From: Streptomyces rugosispiralis
GTDB lineage: Bacteria; Actinomycetota; Actinomycetes; Streptomycetales; Streptomycetaceae
Direction of reading: 5' to 3'
Length of the DNA: 64,000 nucleotides
Assembly (NCBI RefSeq): GCF_024505145.1
Contig: NZ_JANIAA010000001.1
Location: 682,001-746,000, forward strand
A program made the translations under genes and the position numbers. The notes under the pieces were generated by a model that did not search any database, had not been told where the DNA came from, and worked only from the letters and a program-made list of their open reading frames with translations. Within the stretch, counting starts at the first letter, position 1, and every line of letters starts with the position of its first letter. Shown one piece after another: positions 49,356 to 58,470 of the stretch.

Positions 49356-50350
49356 CGCCGCTGCCCTCCCACGAGGTCGCGCACGGCCGCGGTGATGACA
49401 TCCACGGCGAGATCGATCTTGAACGCGTTCTGCGGGAGCGGGCGCGCCGAGGCGAACTCGGCCCGTGCCGCCTCCCGCAGGCGCTCCTCGGTCGGCTGCC
49501 GGCCGGTCAGCAGCCGCTCGGCCTCGCGGGCCCGCCAGGGGCGGGCGCCCACTCCGCCGAGCCCCAGCCGGATCTCCCGCAGCGTGCCGTCGGCCTCGGT
49601 GGCCACGACGGCGGCCACCGACACCAGGGCGAACGCGTAGGACCAGCGGTCGCGGACCTTGCGGTAGGACATGGCGGCGCCCTCGGGCGGCGGTGGCAGC
49701 TCGACACCGGTGATCAGATCGCCGGGCTGCAGCACCGTCTCGCGGTGCGGGGTGTCGCCGGGCAGCAGATAGAAGCCGTTCAGCGGCACCGTACGGGCGC
49801 TGCCCTTCACCCGCCGCAGATGGACGACCGCGTCGAGCGCGGCCAACGCCACCGCCATGTCCGAGGGGTGGCCGGCCACGCAGAAGTCGGAGGTGCCGAG
49901 CACGGCCAGGTCGCGGTGGAGGCCCTGGACGGCCGAACAGCCGGTCTCCGGCCGCCGCTTGTTGCAGGGCTTGGTCACGTCCTGGAAGTACACACACCGG
50001 GTGCGCTGCAGCAGATTGCCACCGGTGGTGGCCACGGTCCTCAGCTGTCCGGAGGCCCCCGACAGCAGCGCCTCGGCAAGCGCCGGGAACCGTTCGCGGA
50101 TGCCGGGGTCCCCGGCGAGGCGGCTGCCCGGGACCAGCGCGCCGATGAGCACCCCGCCGTCCGGGCGGTGCTCCACGGAGTCGTACGGGAGCCCGGTGAT
50201 GTCGACGAGCAGGGCGGGCTCGGTCACCCCGAGCTTCATCAGGTCCACCAGGTTGGTGCCCCCGGCCAGGTACACCGCCCCGGTGGAGTCGGCCACGAGC
50301 GTGGCGGCGGCCTGGGGGTCGGTGGCGCGCTCGTAGCCGAAGGGCTTCAT
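49352..50350 (-). CDS. paoB: Aldehyde oxidoreductase, FAD and [4Fe-4S] subunit (PaoB-like)
   Basis: A 332-residue FAD subunit. YLAGGTNLVDLMKLG (27-41) and TTGGNLLQRTRC (108-119) are the FAD loops. Unlike xanthine dehydrogenase, it has four cysteines C119, C129, C138 and C157 arranged as the extra [4Fe-4S] site of PaoB/YagS and 4-hydroxybenzoyl-CoA reductase. This places the enzyme in the PaoABC group. Coupled by 4-base overlaps to both neighbours. Confidence 0.88.
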   Translation of the reverse strand: MKPFGYERATDPQAAATLVADSTGAVYLAGGTNLVDLMKLGVTEPALLVDITGLPYDSVEHRPDGGVLIGALVPGSRLAGDPGIRERFPALAEALLSGASGQLRTVATTGGNLLQRTRCVYFQDVTKPCNKRRPETGCSAVQGLHRDLAVLGTSDFCVAGHPSDMAVALAALDAVVHLRRVKGSARTVPLNGFYLLPGDTPHRETVLQPGDLITGVELPPPPEGAAMSYRKVRDRWSYAFALVSVAAVVATEADGTLREIRLGLGGVGARPWRAREAERLLTGRQPTEERLREAARAEFASARPLPQNAFKIDLAVDVITAAVRDLVGGQRR

Positions 50351-50937
50351 CGCGTCCCTCCCGCCACGCCGGTGGTGGCGGGCGCCCCGCCCCCGTCGGC
50401 CCCGGCGACCTCGCGGATGGCGGCCACGATGCCGGGGTACGCCCCGCAGCGGCACAGGTTGCCGCTCATCCGCTCCCGGATCTCGTCGGCGTCCAGCTCA
50501 CCCGGCGCGCCGACCCCGGCCGCCAGGTCCTCCGTGACATGGCTGGGCCAGCCGCGCGCGGCCTCGGCGAGCACGCCGAGGGCGGAGCAGATCTGGCCCG
50601 GTGTGCAGTAGCCGCACTGGAAGCCGTCGTGCTCCAGGAACGCCCGCTGCAGCGGGTGGAGTTCCTCCGGGGCGGCGAGCCCGGCCACGCCCTCGATGGT
50701 GGTGATGTCCCGCCCCTGGGCGGCCACGGCGAACACCAGGCAGCTGTTGACGCGCTCCCCGTCGATCAGGACGGTGCAGGCCCCGCACTGCCCGTGGTCG
50801 CACCCCTTCTTGACCCCGGTCAGCGCCAGGTGTTCGCGGAGGGCGTCCAGCAGGGTCACCCGGTGGTCGAGGGTGAGGGGGCGGTCGGCACCGTTGACAC
50901 GCAGCGCGAAGTCGCTGTGAAACGCGTGAGCTGTCAC
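50347..50937 (-). CDS. paoA: Aldehyde oxidoreductase, [2Fe-2S] subunit (PaoA-like)
   Basis: A 196-residue electron-transfer subunit with both [2Fe-2S] sites: C46, C51, C54, C66 (GCDHGQCGAC) and C108, C111, C162, C164 (QCGYC; LCRCG). E. coli PaoA is periplasmic with a Tat signal; here no signal is present, so the enzyme is probably cytoplasmic. GTG 50937 was chosen; ATG 50973 is in frame and also possible. Confidence 0.87.
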   Translation of the reverse strand: MTAHAFHSDFALRVNGADRPLTLDHRVTLLDALREHLALTGVKKGCDHGQCGACTVLIDGERVNSCLVFAVAAQGRDITTIEGVAGLAAPEELHPLQRAFLEHDGFQCGYCTPGQICSALGVLAEAARGWPSHVTEDLAAGVGAPGELDADEIRERMSGNLCRCGAYPGIVAAIREVAGADGGGAPATTGVAGGTR

Positions 50938-50975
50938 ACCCGTCAGCCTGGCATCGGGGCGGGCGCCCCGCATCT

Positions 50976-52097
50976 TCAGCGCCGGTCGTCCGACCCCCGG
51001 TCCGAGTCCGGCCCCGGCGGGTCGTCGGAGTCCGGCCCCGGCGGGTCGTCGGGCGCCGGGGGGAACCGCAGATGCGCCAGGTCCGGCGGGATCGGGGCGC
51101 TGGGGCGGTAGAACGGCGGGGCCGGGTCGGCGGCGGGCGAGTCGGCCAGCCGGAAGCGCTCCCGCAGCCGGTGGTAGAACTGCGTCGGCGCGAGCCGTAC
51201 CAGCCGCAGCCGGGCCGGTGCCCGGTAGGCCGCCACCCAGTCGCCCGGATTAAGCACCCCGCGCAGCTGCCCGTCGAGGCTGACCGCCACCTGCCCCGAG
51301 GTCGGCAGCACCCGTACGGCGACGGGTTCGTCCACCGCGGCCACCACGGTGCGGTCGAAGGCGATGTGCGGGGCGACCGGGGTGAAGACCACCGCGTCCA
51401 GGTACGGGGAGACCACCGGCCCGCCGGCGGCGAAGCTGTAGGCGGTGGAGCCGGTCGGAGTGGCCACGACGACCGCGTCCGCCGAGTACGAGGCGAGCAG
51501 CTGAGCGGACACATACACGCCGAGACCGGCCTGGCGGTCGCGGGCGAGCTTTTCGAAGACCACGTCGTTGACGGCGTTGACATCCAGCGGAATGCCCCAG
51601 CCGACCTCCTCGGCGCCGCGGCCGGGGCGGACCTTGGGCGGGGGCGGTACCGGGCCCCGCCCGTAGCGCAGCAGCGCCTCCATGCCCTCGGGCATCTCCA
51701 GCGGCCGGGACGCCCGCAGGGTGAGCAGCATGCGCTCCTCGATCGTGGCACGGCCCTCGTGGACGGCGTTCAGCGCGTCCTCCACCTGGTCGACGCTGAT
51801 CTCGGTGAGGAAGCCGACCCGCCCCACGTTCACTCCCAGCGCCGCGGCCCCGTTCCTGGCGGCGAGCCGGGCGCCGCGCAGAAAGGTGCCGTCGCCGCCG
51901 AAGGTGACGATCAGATCGGGGTGGCCGGCGGCCGCGGACTCCTCCTGGGCGCTGCGCCGGGGCTGATCGCCGCGCCAGACGTCCAGCTCGAAGCAGGAGA
52001 TGCCATGGGCAGCGGCCCATGCGCGGGCGGTGCGCGCCGCCGCGACGGCGGTGGGGCGGGCCTGGTGGACGACCATGCCGAGCCGGTTGACAGCCAT
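50976..52097 (-). CDS. nadK: NAD kinase
   Basis: A 373-residue NAD kinase that makes NADP from NAD with ATP or polyphosphate. The phosphate motif GGDGT is at 67-71, with NAVNDVVFEK and TPTGSTAYSFAAGGP as the substrate-binding motifs. Usual length is near 300; the last 65 residues are an Asp/Pro-rich tail. Streptomyces genomes carry several NAD kinases, and this looks like an accessory paralog. It lies 38 bases upstream of paoA, probably in one operon. Confidence 0.9.
   Translation of the reverse strand: MAVNRLGMVVHQARPTAVAAARTARAWAAAHGISCFELDVWRGDQPRRSAQEESAAAGHPDLIVTFGGDGTFLRGARLAARNGAAALGVNVGRVGFLTEISVDQVEDALNAVHEGRATIEERMLLTLRASRPLEMPEGMEALLRYGRGPVPPPPKVRPGRGAEEVGWGIPLDVNAVNDVVFEKLARDRQAGLGVYVSAQLLASYSADAVVVATPTGSTAYSFAAGGPVVSPYLDAVVFTPVAPHIAFDRTVVAAVDEPVAVRVLPTSGQVAVSLDGQLRGVLNPGDWVAAYRAPARLRLVRLAPTQFYHRLRERFRLADSPAADPAPPFYRPSAPIPPDLAHLRFPPAPDDPPGPDSDDPPGPDSDRGSDDRR
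51004..51051. repeat. Two perfect 24-bp tandem repeats in the NAD kinase tail
   Basis: Bases 51004-51027 and 51028-51051 are identical and encode PPGPDSDD twice in the C-terminal tail. Confidence 0.85.
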
Positions 52098-52348
52098 GGC
52101 CATTCCACCGTAGATCGGCCGGCCCCGAAGCGCCCATCGGGCGGACGGGAGGCGCCACATCGGGGCGGGCGCGAAGCCGGCGCGGGGCGGGCGCGGGGCG
52201 GACACGGGCGGACACGGGCCGGGCGCGGGCCGGGCGCGGGCGGACACGGGCCGGGTGCCCTGGAGTCGAATATCCGTCCTGATCTATGGTGTTCGGCGGC
52301 ACAGAGACCCACGTGGGAACCACACCACGTCCGTATGGAGCCAGGGGG

Positions 52349-53698
52349 ATGGTGCAGCAGATGACGAGCGAGAGACGAACCGCGCTGGTCGAGGGGCTGA
52401 TGGGGCGTTTCCCCCAGGTGCCCCGGGAGGCCGTGCTCAAGGAGGACCTGCTGCGCGGCGGCATGGCCTTCGACGAGTCCGCGCTCAGCGGCAACGAGGA
52501 CGGCGACGTCAAGCCGAAGTCGTACTTCATCTTCTCGTTCGACCACCGCACCCTGCCGGAGCTGGGCGCCGCGGCCCTCAACCGGCCGCCCGAGGAGATC
52601 GTGCTCACCGGCGGGCCGTACGACCTGCGCCGCACCGTGGTGTCCGTCCGCGTCAACCCCGCCTCGCCGTATGTGGTCCGGGCCGGGGAGGACGGTGCGC
52701 TGGGGCTGTTTCTGGACGGTGCGCGCATCGCCGACGTGGGGCTGCCGCCGATGCCGGACTACTACCGCCACACGCTGTCGAACGGCAAGTCGGTGATGGA
52801 GGTCGCGCCGACCATCCAGTGGGGCTATCTGGTCTATCTGACGGTCTTCCGGGTGTGCCAGTACTTCGGCGCCAAGGAGGAGTGCCAGTACTGCGACATC
52901 AATCACAACTGGCGTCAGCACAAGGCGGCGGGCCGCCCGTACACCGGGGTGAAGCCGGTCGAGGAGGTGCTGGAGGCGCTGGAGATCATCGACCGCCATG
53001 ACACCGCCCGCACCTCCCAGGCGTACACCCTGACCGGTGGCGCGATCACCTCGCATGTGGGCGGCCGTGACGAGGCCGACTTCTACGGCCAGTACGCGAA
53101 GGCCATCGAGGAGCGCTTCCCGGGCCGGTGGATCGGCAAGGTGGTGGCGCAGGCGCTGCCCAAGGCCGATGTACAGCGGTTCCACGACTACGGGGTGCGG
53201 ATCTACCACCCCAACTTCGAGGTGTGGGACCGGCGGCTGTTCGAGCTGTACTGCCCGGGCAAGGAGCGCTACATCGGCCGGGACGAGTGGCACCGCCGGA
53301 TCCTGGACTCGGCCGAGGTGTTCGGCGCCCGGAATGTGATCCCCAACTTCGTGGCGGGCGTGGAGATGGCCCAGCCGCTCGGCTTCGCGACCGTGGCCGA
53401 GGCGATCGACTCGACCGCCGAGGGGCTGCGGTTCTTCATGTCGCACGGGGTCGTGCCCCGGTTCACCACCTGGTGCCCCGAGCCGACGACACCGCTGGGC
53501 AAGGAGAACCCGCAGGGCGCCCCGCTGGAGTACCACATCCGGCTGCTGGAGACCTACCGGGCGACGCTCGAGGACTTCGGGCTGTCCTCGCCGCCCGGCT
53601 ACGGCCCACCGGGGCCGGGGCGGGCGGTGTTCTCGGTGAGCTCGTTCATGGACAGCCTGCCCGCCACCGATCCGGACCCGGCGCCGGTGGCGCCCTGA
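52349..53698 (+). CDS. Radical SAM protein with CX8CX2C cluster motif
   Basis: A 449-residue radical SAM enzyme. The iron-sulfur cysteines appear as C170, C179 and C182 (RVCQYFGAKEECQYCDIN), CX8CX2C rather than CX3CX2C. LTGGAITS follows as the GGE-like SAM motif, and IYHPNFEVWDRRLF and VPNFVAGVEMAQ later as barrel strands. Residues 1-150 are an extra N-terminal domain. The reaction is unknown; it resembles the radical SAM families annotated only by locus in actinobacteria. GGAG lies before ATG 52349. Monocistronic, divergent from NAD kinase. Confidence 0.82.
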   Translation: MVQQMTSERRTALVEGLMGRFPQVPREAVLKEDLLRGGMAFDESALSGNEDGDVKPKSYFIFSFDHRTLPELGAAALNRPPEEIVLTGGPYDLRRTVVSVRVNPASPYVVRAGEDGALGLFLDGARIADVGLPPMPDYYRHTLSNGKSVMEVAPTIQWGYLVYLTVFRVCQYFGAKEECQYCDINHNWRQHKAAGRPYTGVKPVEEVLEALEIIDRHDTARTSQAYTLTGGAITSHVGGRDEADFYGQYAKAIEERFPGRWIGKVVAQALPKADVQRFHDYGVRIYHPNFEVWDRRLFELYCPGKERYIGRDEWHRRILDSAEVFGARNVIPNFVAGVEMAQPLGFATVAEAIDSTAEGLRFFMSHGVVPRFTTWCPEPTTPLGKENPQGAPLEYHIRLLETYRATLEDFGLSSPPGYGPPGPGRAVFSVSSFMDSLPATDPDPAPVAP

Positions 53699-53779
53699 CC
53701 GTCATCGACGGCGCGCTGACACCGACGGCGCCCTGACGGCCCCCTGACGCGGCGGCCGCCCCGGCTCGGCGGGACCCGT

Positions 53780-55750
53780 TCAGCCGACGTGGACGTGGGG
53801 GCGGTGGCCGCGGTCGGGTTCCGCCTCGCGGAGCACCTCGCGGGTGACGGGGGCGACCTCTCCCTGGCCGAAGAGGAAGAAGCGCAGGAAGTGGGCCAGC
53901 GGATGGCCCTCCGTCCACTCGAAGTAGATGTGCGGACGCTGCCCGGTCATGTCCCGCACCCGCAGCAGCAGCGCCGCCAGCGCGTTCGGGATGGTGGCGC
54001 TCTGCAGGGTCAGCACCCGGTAGCGGCCGTGCACCACCTCGCCGCACACCCGCAGGTCGCTCTCGAACTCGGACGGATCGGCCACCGTGACCTCGACGAA
54101 GATGATGTCGTCCTCGGGCGGGATGTCGTTGTCCGCCCTGATCTGCTGCTGCTTCTCGCGGTATTCGGCCAGGTCGCGGCGTTCCGGTTTGTTGGCGATG
54201 AGGCGGATCCTGCGGTGGGCGGTGTCGCGGACGAACCGCTCGGCCAGCGCGTCGAAGGTCACGCTGGTGACCCGCAGCTCGAACGCCCTGGCCGCCCGGG
54301 ACAGCAGCGATACGGCCATGATGCCCGCGATGAAGCAGGCGCCGATCTTGACGCCGTCGGGCCGCTCGATGACGTTGACCGCGGTGGTGTACAGGAAGAT
54401 CAGCGAGATGACACCGAAGCCGAGGGTCCAGCCGCGCTGCCGGGCCCGCCGGGCGGCGATGGTGACGGCGATGGCGGCCGAGGTGATGAGCACGAGCACC
54501 CCGGTGGCGTAGGCGCCGCCCTGGGCGTCCACGTCCGCCTTGAAGATCCAGGTCACCAGGAACGCGATGACGATGAACACCAGCACCATGGGGCGGACCG
54601 CGCGGGCCCAGTGGGGTGCCATGCCGTAGCGCGGCAGATAGCGCGGCATCAGATTGAGCAGTCCGGCCATGGCCGAGGCCCCGGCGAACCAGAGGATGGC
54701 GATGGTGGAGGCGTCATAGACGCTGCCGAACGCCGAGCCCAGATACTCATGGGCGAGATAGGCGAGGGCGCGCCCATTGGCCTCGCCGCCCGGTTCGAAC
54801 GCCCGCTGCGGGATCAGCAGGGTCGTGATGAAGCTGGAGGTGATGAGGAAGACGCTCATGATCACCGCGGCGGTGGTCAGCAGCTTCCGGGCGCCCTTGA
54901 TACGTCCGGCGGGGCGCTCCTCGGTGTCGCCCGGTCTGCCCTCGATATGCGGCATGACGGCCACGCCCGTCTCGAACCCGGACAGCCCGAGGGCCAGCTT
55001 CGGAAAGATCACCAGCGCCACGCCGACCATCACCAGCGGACTGCCGCGCTCGGCCACCAGCGCCCGGGTCCAGTCGGGGATCACATGGGGCGCGGTGCAC
55101 ACATGCCACAGCCCGACCACCACCACGACGGCGTTGAGCAGCAGATAGACGGCGACCAGCGCCACCGCGATCCCGATGGCCTCGGTGAACCCCTTGAGGA
55201 ACACCGCCCCGAGCATTCCCACCAGGATCAGGGTGATGGCCACCTCATGGCCGCGCAGGGCCGCGGTGAAATGCGGGTTCTCCACCAGATGGGCGGTGGC
55301 GTCGGCGGCGGAGAGGGTGATGGTGATGAGGAAGTCGGTGGCCGCGAAGCCCAGCAGGGTGAGGACGAACAGCTTGCCCTTCCAGAAGGTCAGCAGCCGC
55401 TCCAGCATCGCGATCGAGCCCTGGCCGTGCGGGCTCTCCTCGGCCACCCTGCGGTACACCGGCAGCGCGCCCACCAGGGTCACCACCACCAGCACCACGG
55501 TGGCCACGGGGGAGAGCAGCCCGGCCGCCAGGGCGGCGATTCCGGGCTGGTAGCCGAGGGTGGAGAAGTAGTCCAGACCGGTCAGACACATCACCCGCCA
55601 CCACGGCCGGCCCAGGTGCGCGCCCTCCGGTTCGGCGTGCGGGCCGGGCTGCCGCTTGGCGATGTCGGTCAGGCCCTCCAGCAGCCATGCGCGCAGCCGG
55701 TGCCGTGCCCCGCCGTCGGAGGCGGCACCGCCAGAGGTGGAGGAGACCAC
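53780..55750 (-). CDS. APC-superfamily amino acid/cation permease
   Basis: A 656-residue transporter starting at GTG after GGGAG. About 12 membrane helices (50-500) include [17 protein letters not shown] and [14 protein letters not shown], typical of APC carriers. The C-terminal 150 residues ([19 protein letters not shown] onward) form a soluble domain, perhaps a regulatory nucleotide- or ligand-binding tail. Substrate not assignable; YdaO-like potassium/amino acid carriers are the closest analogy I can offer. Confidence 0.83.
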   Translation of the reverse strand: MVSSTSGGAASDGGARHRLRAWLLEGLTDIAKRQPGPHAEPEGAHLGRPWWRVMCLTGLDYFSTLGYQPGIAALAAGLLSPVATVVLVVVTLVGALPVYRRVAEESPHGQGSIAMLERLLTFWKGKLFVLTLLGFAATDFLITITLSAADATAHLVENPHFTAALRGHEVAITLILVGMLGAVFLKGFTEAIGIAVALVAVYLLLNAVVVVVGLWHVCTAPHVIPDWTRALVAERGSPLVMVGVALVIFPKLALGLSGFETGVAVMPHIEGRPGDTEERPAGRIKGARKLLTTAAVIMSVFLITSSFITTLLIPQRAFEPGGEANGRALAYLAHEYLGSAFGSVYDASTIAILWFAGASAMAGLLNLMPRYLPRYGMAPHWARAVRPMVLVFIVIAFLVTWIFKADVDAQGGAYATGVLVLITSAAIAVTIAARRARQRGWTLGFGVISLIFLYTTAVNVIERPDGVKIGACFIAGIMAVSLLSRAARAFELRVTSVTFDALAERFVRDTAHRRIRLIANKPERRDLAEYREKQQQIRADNDIPPEDDIIFVEVTVADPSEFESDLRVCGEVVHGRYRVLTLQSATIPNALAALLLRVRDMTGQRPHIYFEWTEGHPLAHFLRFFLFGQGEVAPVTREVLREAEPDRGHRPHVHVG

Positions 55751-55895
55751 GGGGTACTCCCGTCGTACGGCGAGAGGGGTCCCCGGCCATCGGTGAGACC
55801 CTTCGGTCAGCGTATGCGGCGCGGCCGGCCACCACCCGGCCGGAGCCGCCGGCCGAAGGACATCGCTTTCTCAGTGGGTTTTCATCTTCGGTCCG

Positions 55896-55901
55896 TACGG
55901 T
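55896..55901 (+). promoter_or_regulatory. -10 element for the small membrane protein gene
   Basis: TACGGT fits TANNNT and lies 8 bases before the ATG at 55910, suggesting a leaderless transcript. The same hexamer serves the cupin gene at 38345. Confidence 0.4.
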
Positions 55902-55909
55902 TGCGGCAC

Positions 55910-56509
55910 ATGGACACCACCAAGACCGACCAACCGACCGACACCGCAGCGCAGCCCGCAGAAGCCGAGGAAGCCACGGCGGAGGGTGTCCCGAACGCTG
56001 TTTCGGACCAGCAGGAAACCCCGGACCCGAAGGAAGCCCCGGACTCGCTGGAAGCACACGACCCCACCGACGACATCGCGGCCCCTCCCCCGGCCACCAC
56101 ACCGGGCGTCCTCCCCGGCGCCGCCTCGGTCGTCGCCGCGGGCCTCGGGCTCGCCTCGCTCTCCGGCACCTGGCTGGGCACCATGCTCCAGGAGCGCAAG
56201 CAGCTGACCGGCCAGATCAAGGCCCAGTCCGGGGCGGCCGCCGATCAGATCTCCGCGGTGTACGGCACTCCGTGGCACACCACGGCCCTCGTCAACGGGC
56301 TGTTCGCGCTGGCCGCCGTGGTGATCGCCGCCGTGGTGCTGCTGCGGCAGCGGCGGCCCGTCGCGACCGGGGCACCCTGGGTGACCGCGGTGGCCTGGGG
56401 AGCGGTGGCGCTGGGCGTGATCGGTCTGCTGATCGCCGCCGCCATGGGGCTCGACATCTTCAGCGACCTGCCGAAGGTGCCCGCATCCCCGAACGCCCCC
56501 GCCGGCTGA
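55910..56509 (+). CDS. Membrane protein of unknown function
   Basis: A 199-residue protein: an acidic, Pro/Thr/Glu-rich N-terminal third (1-60), then three hydrophobic segments near 67-90, 126-147 and 152-175 with a soluble loop (ERKQLTGQIKAQSGAAAD) between the first two. No family recognised. Divergent from the APC permease and followed by a hairpin. Confidence 0.7.
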   Translation: MDTTKTDQPTDTAAQPAEAEEATAEGVPNAVSDQQETPDPKEAPDSLEAHDPTDDIAAPPPATTPGVLPGAASVVAAGLGLASLSGTWLGTMLQERKQLTGQIKAQSGAAADQISAVYGTPWHTTALVNGLFALAAVVIAAVVLLRQRRPVATGAPWVTAVAWGAVALGVIGLLIAAAMGLDIFSDLPKVPASPNAPAG

Positions 56510-56517
56510 CCCCATCC

Positions 56518-56559
56518 GAGCGCGCCCCGGGACCCGGATGGATCGGGCGGGGCGCGCTC
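56518..56559 (+). terminator. Hairpin after the membrane protein gene
   Basis: GAGCGCGCCCCG (56518-56529) pairs perfectly with CGGGGCGCGCTC (56548-56559) across an 18-base loop. Confidence 0.65.
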
Positions 56560-56584
56560 CCTCGGCGGGCGTGTCACGATTGAG

Positions 56585-56600
56585 GTCCCGACATCGGGAC
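56585..56600. promoter_or_regulatory. 16-bp palindrome upstream of the cation diffusion facilitator
   Basis: GTCCCGACATCGGGAC (56585-56600) is symmetric about a two-base centre, 87 bases before the transporter ATG and just after a possible -10 CACGAT. A metal-responsive repressor could bind here. Confidence 0.45.
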
Positions 56601-56686
56601 ACCCGCGAAGGGGACAGGCCGTCCGGCCGCCCCGGCGCAGAGGGCCATCAGGACGGCACGGACTTCCCCTAGGGAGTTTCCCGCCG

Positions 56687-57916
56687 ATGAGCCGTTCCAC
56701 CACGCACTCCTCCGACCGGCACGGAACACCGCGTACGCCGCATACGCCGGACCCGCCGGACCCGCCGGAGACCTCGCGTGCGCCGGACGCGCAGGAAACA
56801 CCAGACGCGCAGGACGCGCAGGACACCCCGCACGCGCCGGACACCCCGGACGCGCCGGACACCCCGGGCAGCGACCACGAGCCGGACGGATCCGGCGCCC
56901 GGCAGGGCCAGGGCCAGGACTCCCGGACCGCCGTCACCGTCTTCGTCGCCCTCGGCGCCAATCTGGTGATCGCGCTGGCCAAGGCCGTCGGCGGGATCTT
57001 CGCCGGCTCCCCCGCGCTGCTCTCGGAGGCCGCTCACTCCGTCGCGGACAGCCTCAACGAGGTGTTCCTGCTCGCCTCCCTCAAACGCAGCAGGCGGGCC
57101 CCCGACGACCGGCACCCGTTCGGCTACGGCAAGGAGCGCTACTTCTGGGCGCTGCTGGCCGCCGTCGGCATCTTCGTCATGGGCGGCTGCTTCTCCTTCT
57201 TCCAGGGCGCCGAGGCGCTGAGCGCGGGCAGCTCCGAGGACCACAGCGGCTATCTGGTGGGCCTCGCGGTCCTGGGCGTGGCGCTCATCGCCGAGGGCTC
57301 CTCGCTGGTCCGGGCGCTGGTCCAGGTGCGCGGGCACGCCCGGGAGGCGCGCCGCGGCATGATGGCCGAGTTGCGCAGGGGGGACGACCCCACACTGCGC
57401 ACCGTTCTGGCCGAGGACTCCACCGCCTGTCTCGGTGTGGTGTTCGCGCTGCTCGGCATGTGGCTGCACATGGTCACCGGCCAGGTGGTCTACGAGGCCA
57501 CGGCCTCCTTCCTGATCGGGGCGCTGCTGGTCTATGTGGCCTACCGGCTGGCCAGGGAGTCGCGCGGGCGGCTCATCGGTGAGGCGATCGACCCGGTCCA
57601 GCGCCGGGAGCTCCGCCGGTTCCTCGAGGCGCGGCCGCATATCGACACCGTGACCACGCTGCTGACGATGCGTCTGGGCAATGACTCGACGCTGGTGGCG
57701 GCCCGGGTCGACCTCGTCCCCGGACTCGACAGCGAGGAGGTCGAGGAGGTCCTGGTACGCGTCAAGACGGCGATGGCGGAGCTCTGGCCGCACGCCGACC
57801 AGATCTTCCTCGATGTCACCGACGCCTCGGCCAAGGACCGGGCGAAAGCGCGTGCGGACCGCCAGGCGCTGGAGGAGACGGTGGCGGCCGTGGAGCGCGA
57901 GGACGACGGGGCGTGA
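56687..57916 (+). CDS. Cation diffusion facilitator (CDF) transporter
   Basis: A 409-residue divalent-metal exporter. The first 80 residues are a repetitive Pro/Asp/Thr/His tail (repeated DTPDAP units). Six membrane helices follow; LSEAAHSVADSLNE holds the H117-x3-D121 metal site. The pattern (HPFGYGKERYFWALL; second HD replaced by DSTACLG) fits the ZnT9-like group. The C-terminal cytoplasmic domain (HIDTVTTLLTMRLGND) is present. It would export zinc or another metal. Substrate not certain. Confidence 0.88.
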   Translation: MSRSTTHSSDRHGTPRTPHTPDPPDPPETSRAPDAQETPDAQDAQDTPHAPDTPDAPDTPGSDHEPDGSGARQGQGQDSRTAVTVFVALGANLVIALAKAVGGIFAGSPALLSEAAHSVADSLNEVFLLASLKRSRRAPDDRHPFGYGKERYFWALLAAVGIFVMGGCFSFFQGAEALSAGSSEDHSGYLVGLAVLGVALIAEGSSLVRALVQVRGHAREARRGMMAELRRGDDPTLRTVLAEDSTACLGVVFALLGMWLHMVTGQVVYEATASFLIGALLVYVAYRLARESRGRLIGEAIDPVQRRELRRFLEARPHIDTVTTLLTMRLGNDSTLVAARVDLVPGLDSEEVEEVLVRVKTAMAELWPHADQIFLDVTDASAKDRAKARADRQALEETVAAVEREDDGA

Positions 57917-58007
57917 GGACGACGGGGCGTGAGATTGGCCCCGGCGGGCTTGGGTACTCGGTGAAAACCAGCCCACAACAGCGAACTCATGTACGGAGGC
58001 AGAACTG

Positions 58008-58253
58008 ATGGGCCTCGGCGGTTGCATTTTGATGATCGCGGTGGGAGGGATTCTCACCTTCGCCACCGACTGGAACGCCAACGGCTTCAACGTCCACTTG
58101 GTCGGCCTGATTCTGATGGCAGTCGGCATCATCGGCACATGCGCGTATGTGAGCGTCTACAAGCGCCGGCGCGTCGTCGAGCCGGGCGCCGTGGCACCCC
58201 CGGTGGTCGAGGAACCCGACCATCACCGGCACCACCACCACTACGACTACTGA
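58008..58253 (+). CDS. Small membrane protein (DUF6458-like) with His-rich tail
   Basis: An 81-residue protein with two membrane helices (3-21 and 30-48), a basic loop KRRR, and a tail EEPDHHRHHHHYDY. This matches the small two-helix membrane family common in actinobacteria. The histidine cluster could bind metal and lies next to the cation diffusion facilitator gene. ACGGAGG precedes the ATG. Function unknown. Confidence 0.82.
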   Translation: MGLGGCILMIAVGGILTFATDWNANGFNVHLVGLILMAVGIIGTCAYVSVYKRRRVVEPGAVAPPVVEEPDHHRHHHHYDY

Positions 58254-58280
58254 GCGCCGGCCAGTCCCCTTTCCGGCGAG

Positions 58281-58307
58281 GTGGCCCCCACCACGGGTGG
58301 GGGCCAC
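58281..58307 (+). terminator. Hairpin after the small His-rich membrane protein
   Basis: GTGGCCCCCACC (58281-58292) pairs perfectly with 58296-58307 over a tight loop, followed by TCT. Confidence 0.75.
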
Positions 58308-58349
58308 TCTGCGCGCCAGGACGCCGAACTCCCGGCCCCTGCGGGACCC

Positions 58350-58380
58350 TTGACAGTTCCCTGTTTGAAACTGTCAGAAT
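58350..58380 (+). promoter_or_regulatory. Promoter with overlapping operator for the GH2 gene
   Basis: TTGACA (58350-58355) and CAGAAT (58375-58380) lie 19 bases apart. The inverted repeat TGACAGTT (58351-58358) / AACTGTCA (58369-58376) exactly spans the -35, spacer and -10, so a repressor bound here would block RNA polymerase. Confidence 0.65.
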
Positions 58381-58470
58381 CTGTTGCGCAAAGGGCTGTT
58401 GTGGTCGGTCAACGGCCCTAGTGCCATGCAAGCTCTTGCACACCACACAATCGAAGAGAAGGGGATCGCG

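Noticed and set aside
47325..49640. Open reading frame of 771 codons on the plus strand
   Set aside because: Antisense to the molybdenum subunit, which carries all family motifs.
53699..53779. Repeats of GACGGCGC(G/C)CTGAC after the radical SAM gene as a hairpin terminator
   Set aside because: They are direct, not inverted, repeats; no stable stem found.
53789..56509. Open reading frame of 906 codons on the plus strand reaching into the membrane protein
   Set aside because: Antisense to the APC permease; only the last 199 codons from 55910 have a promoter and membrane helices.
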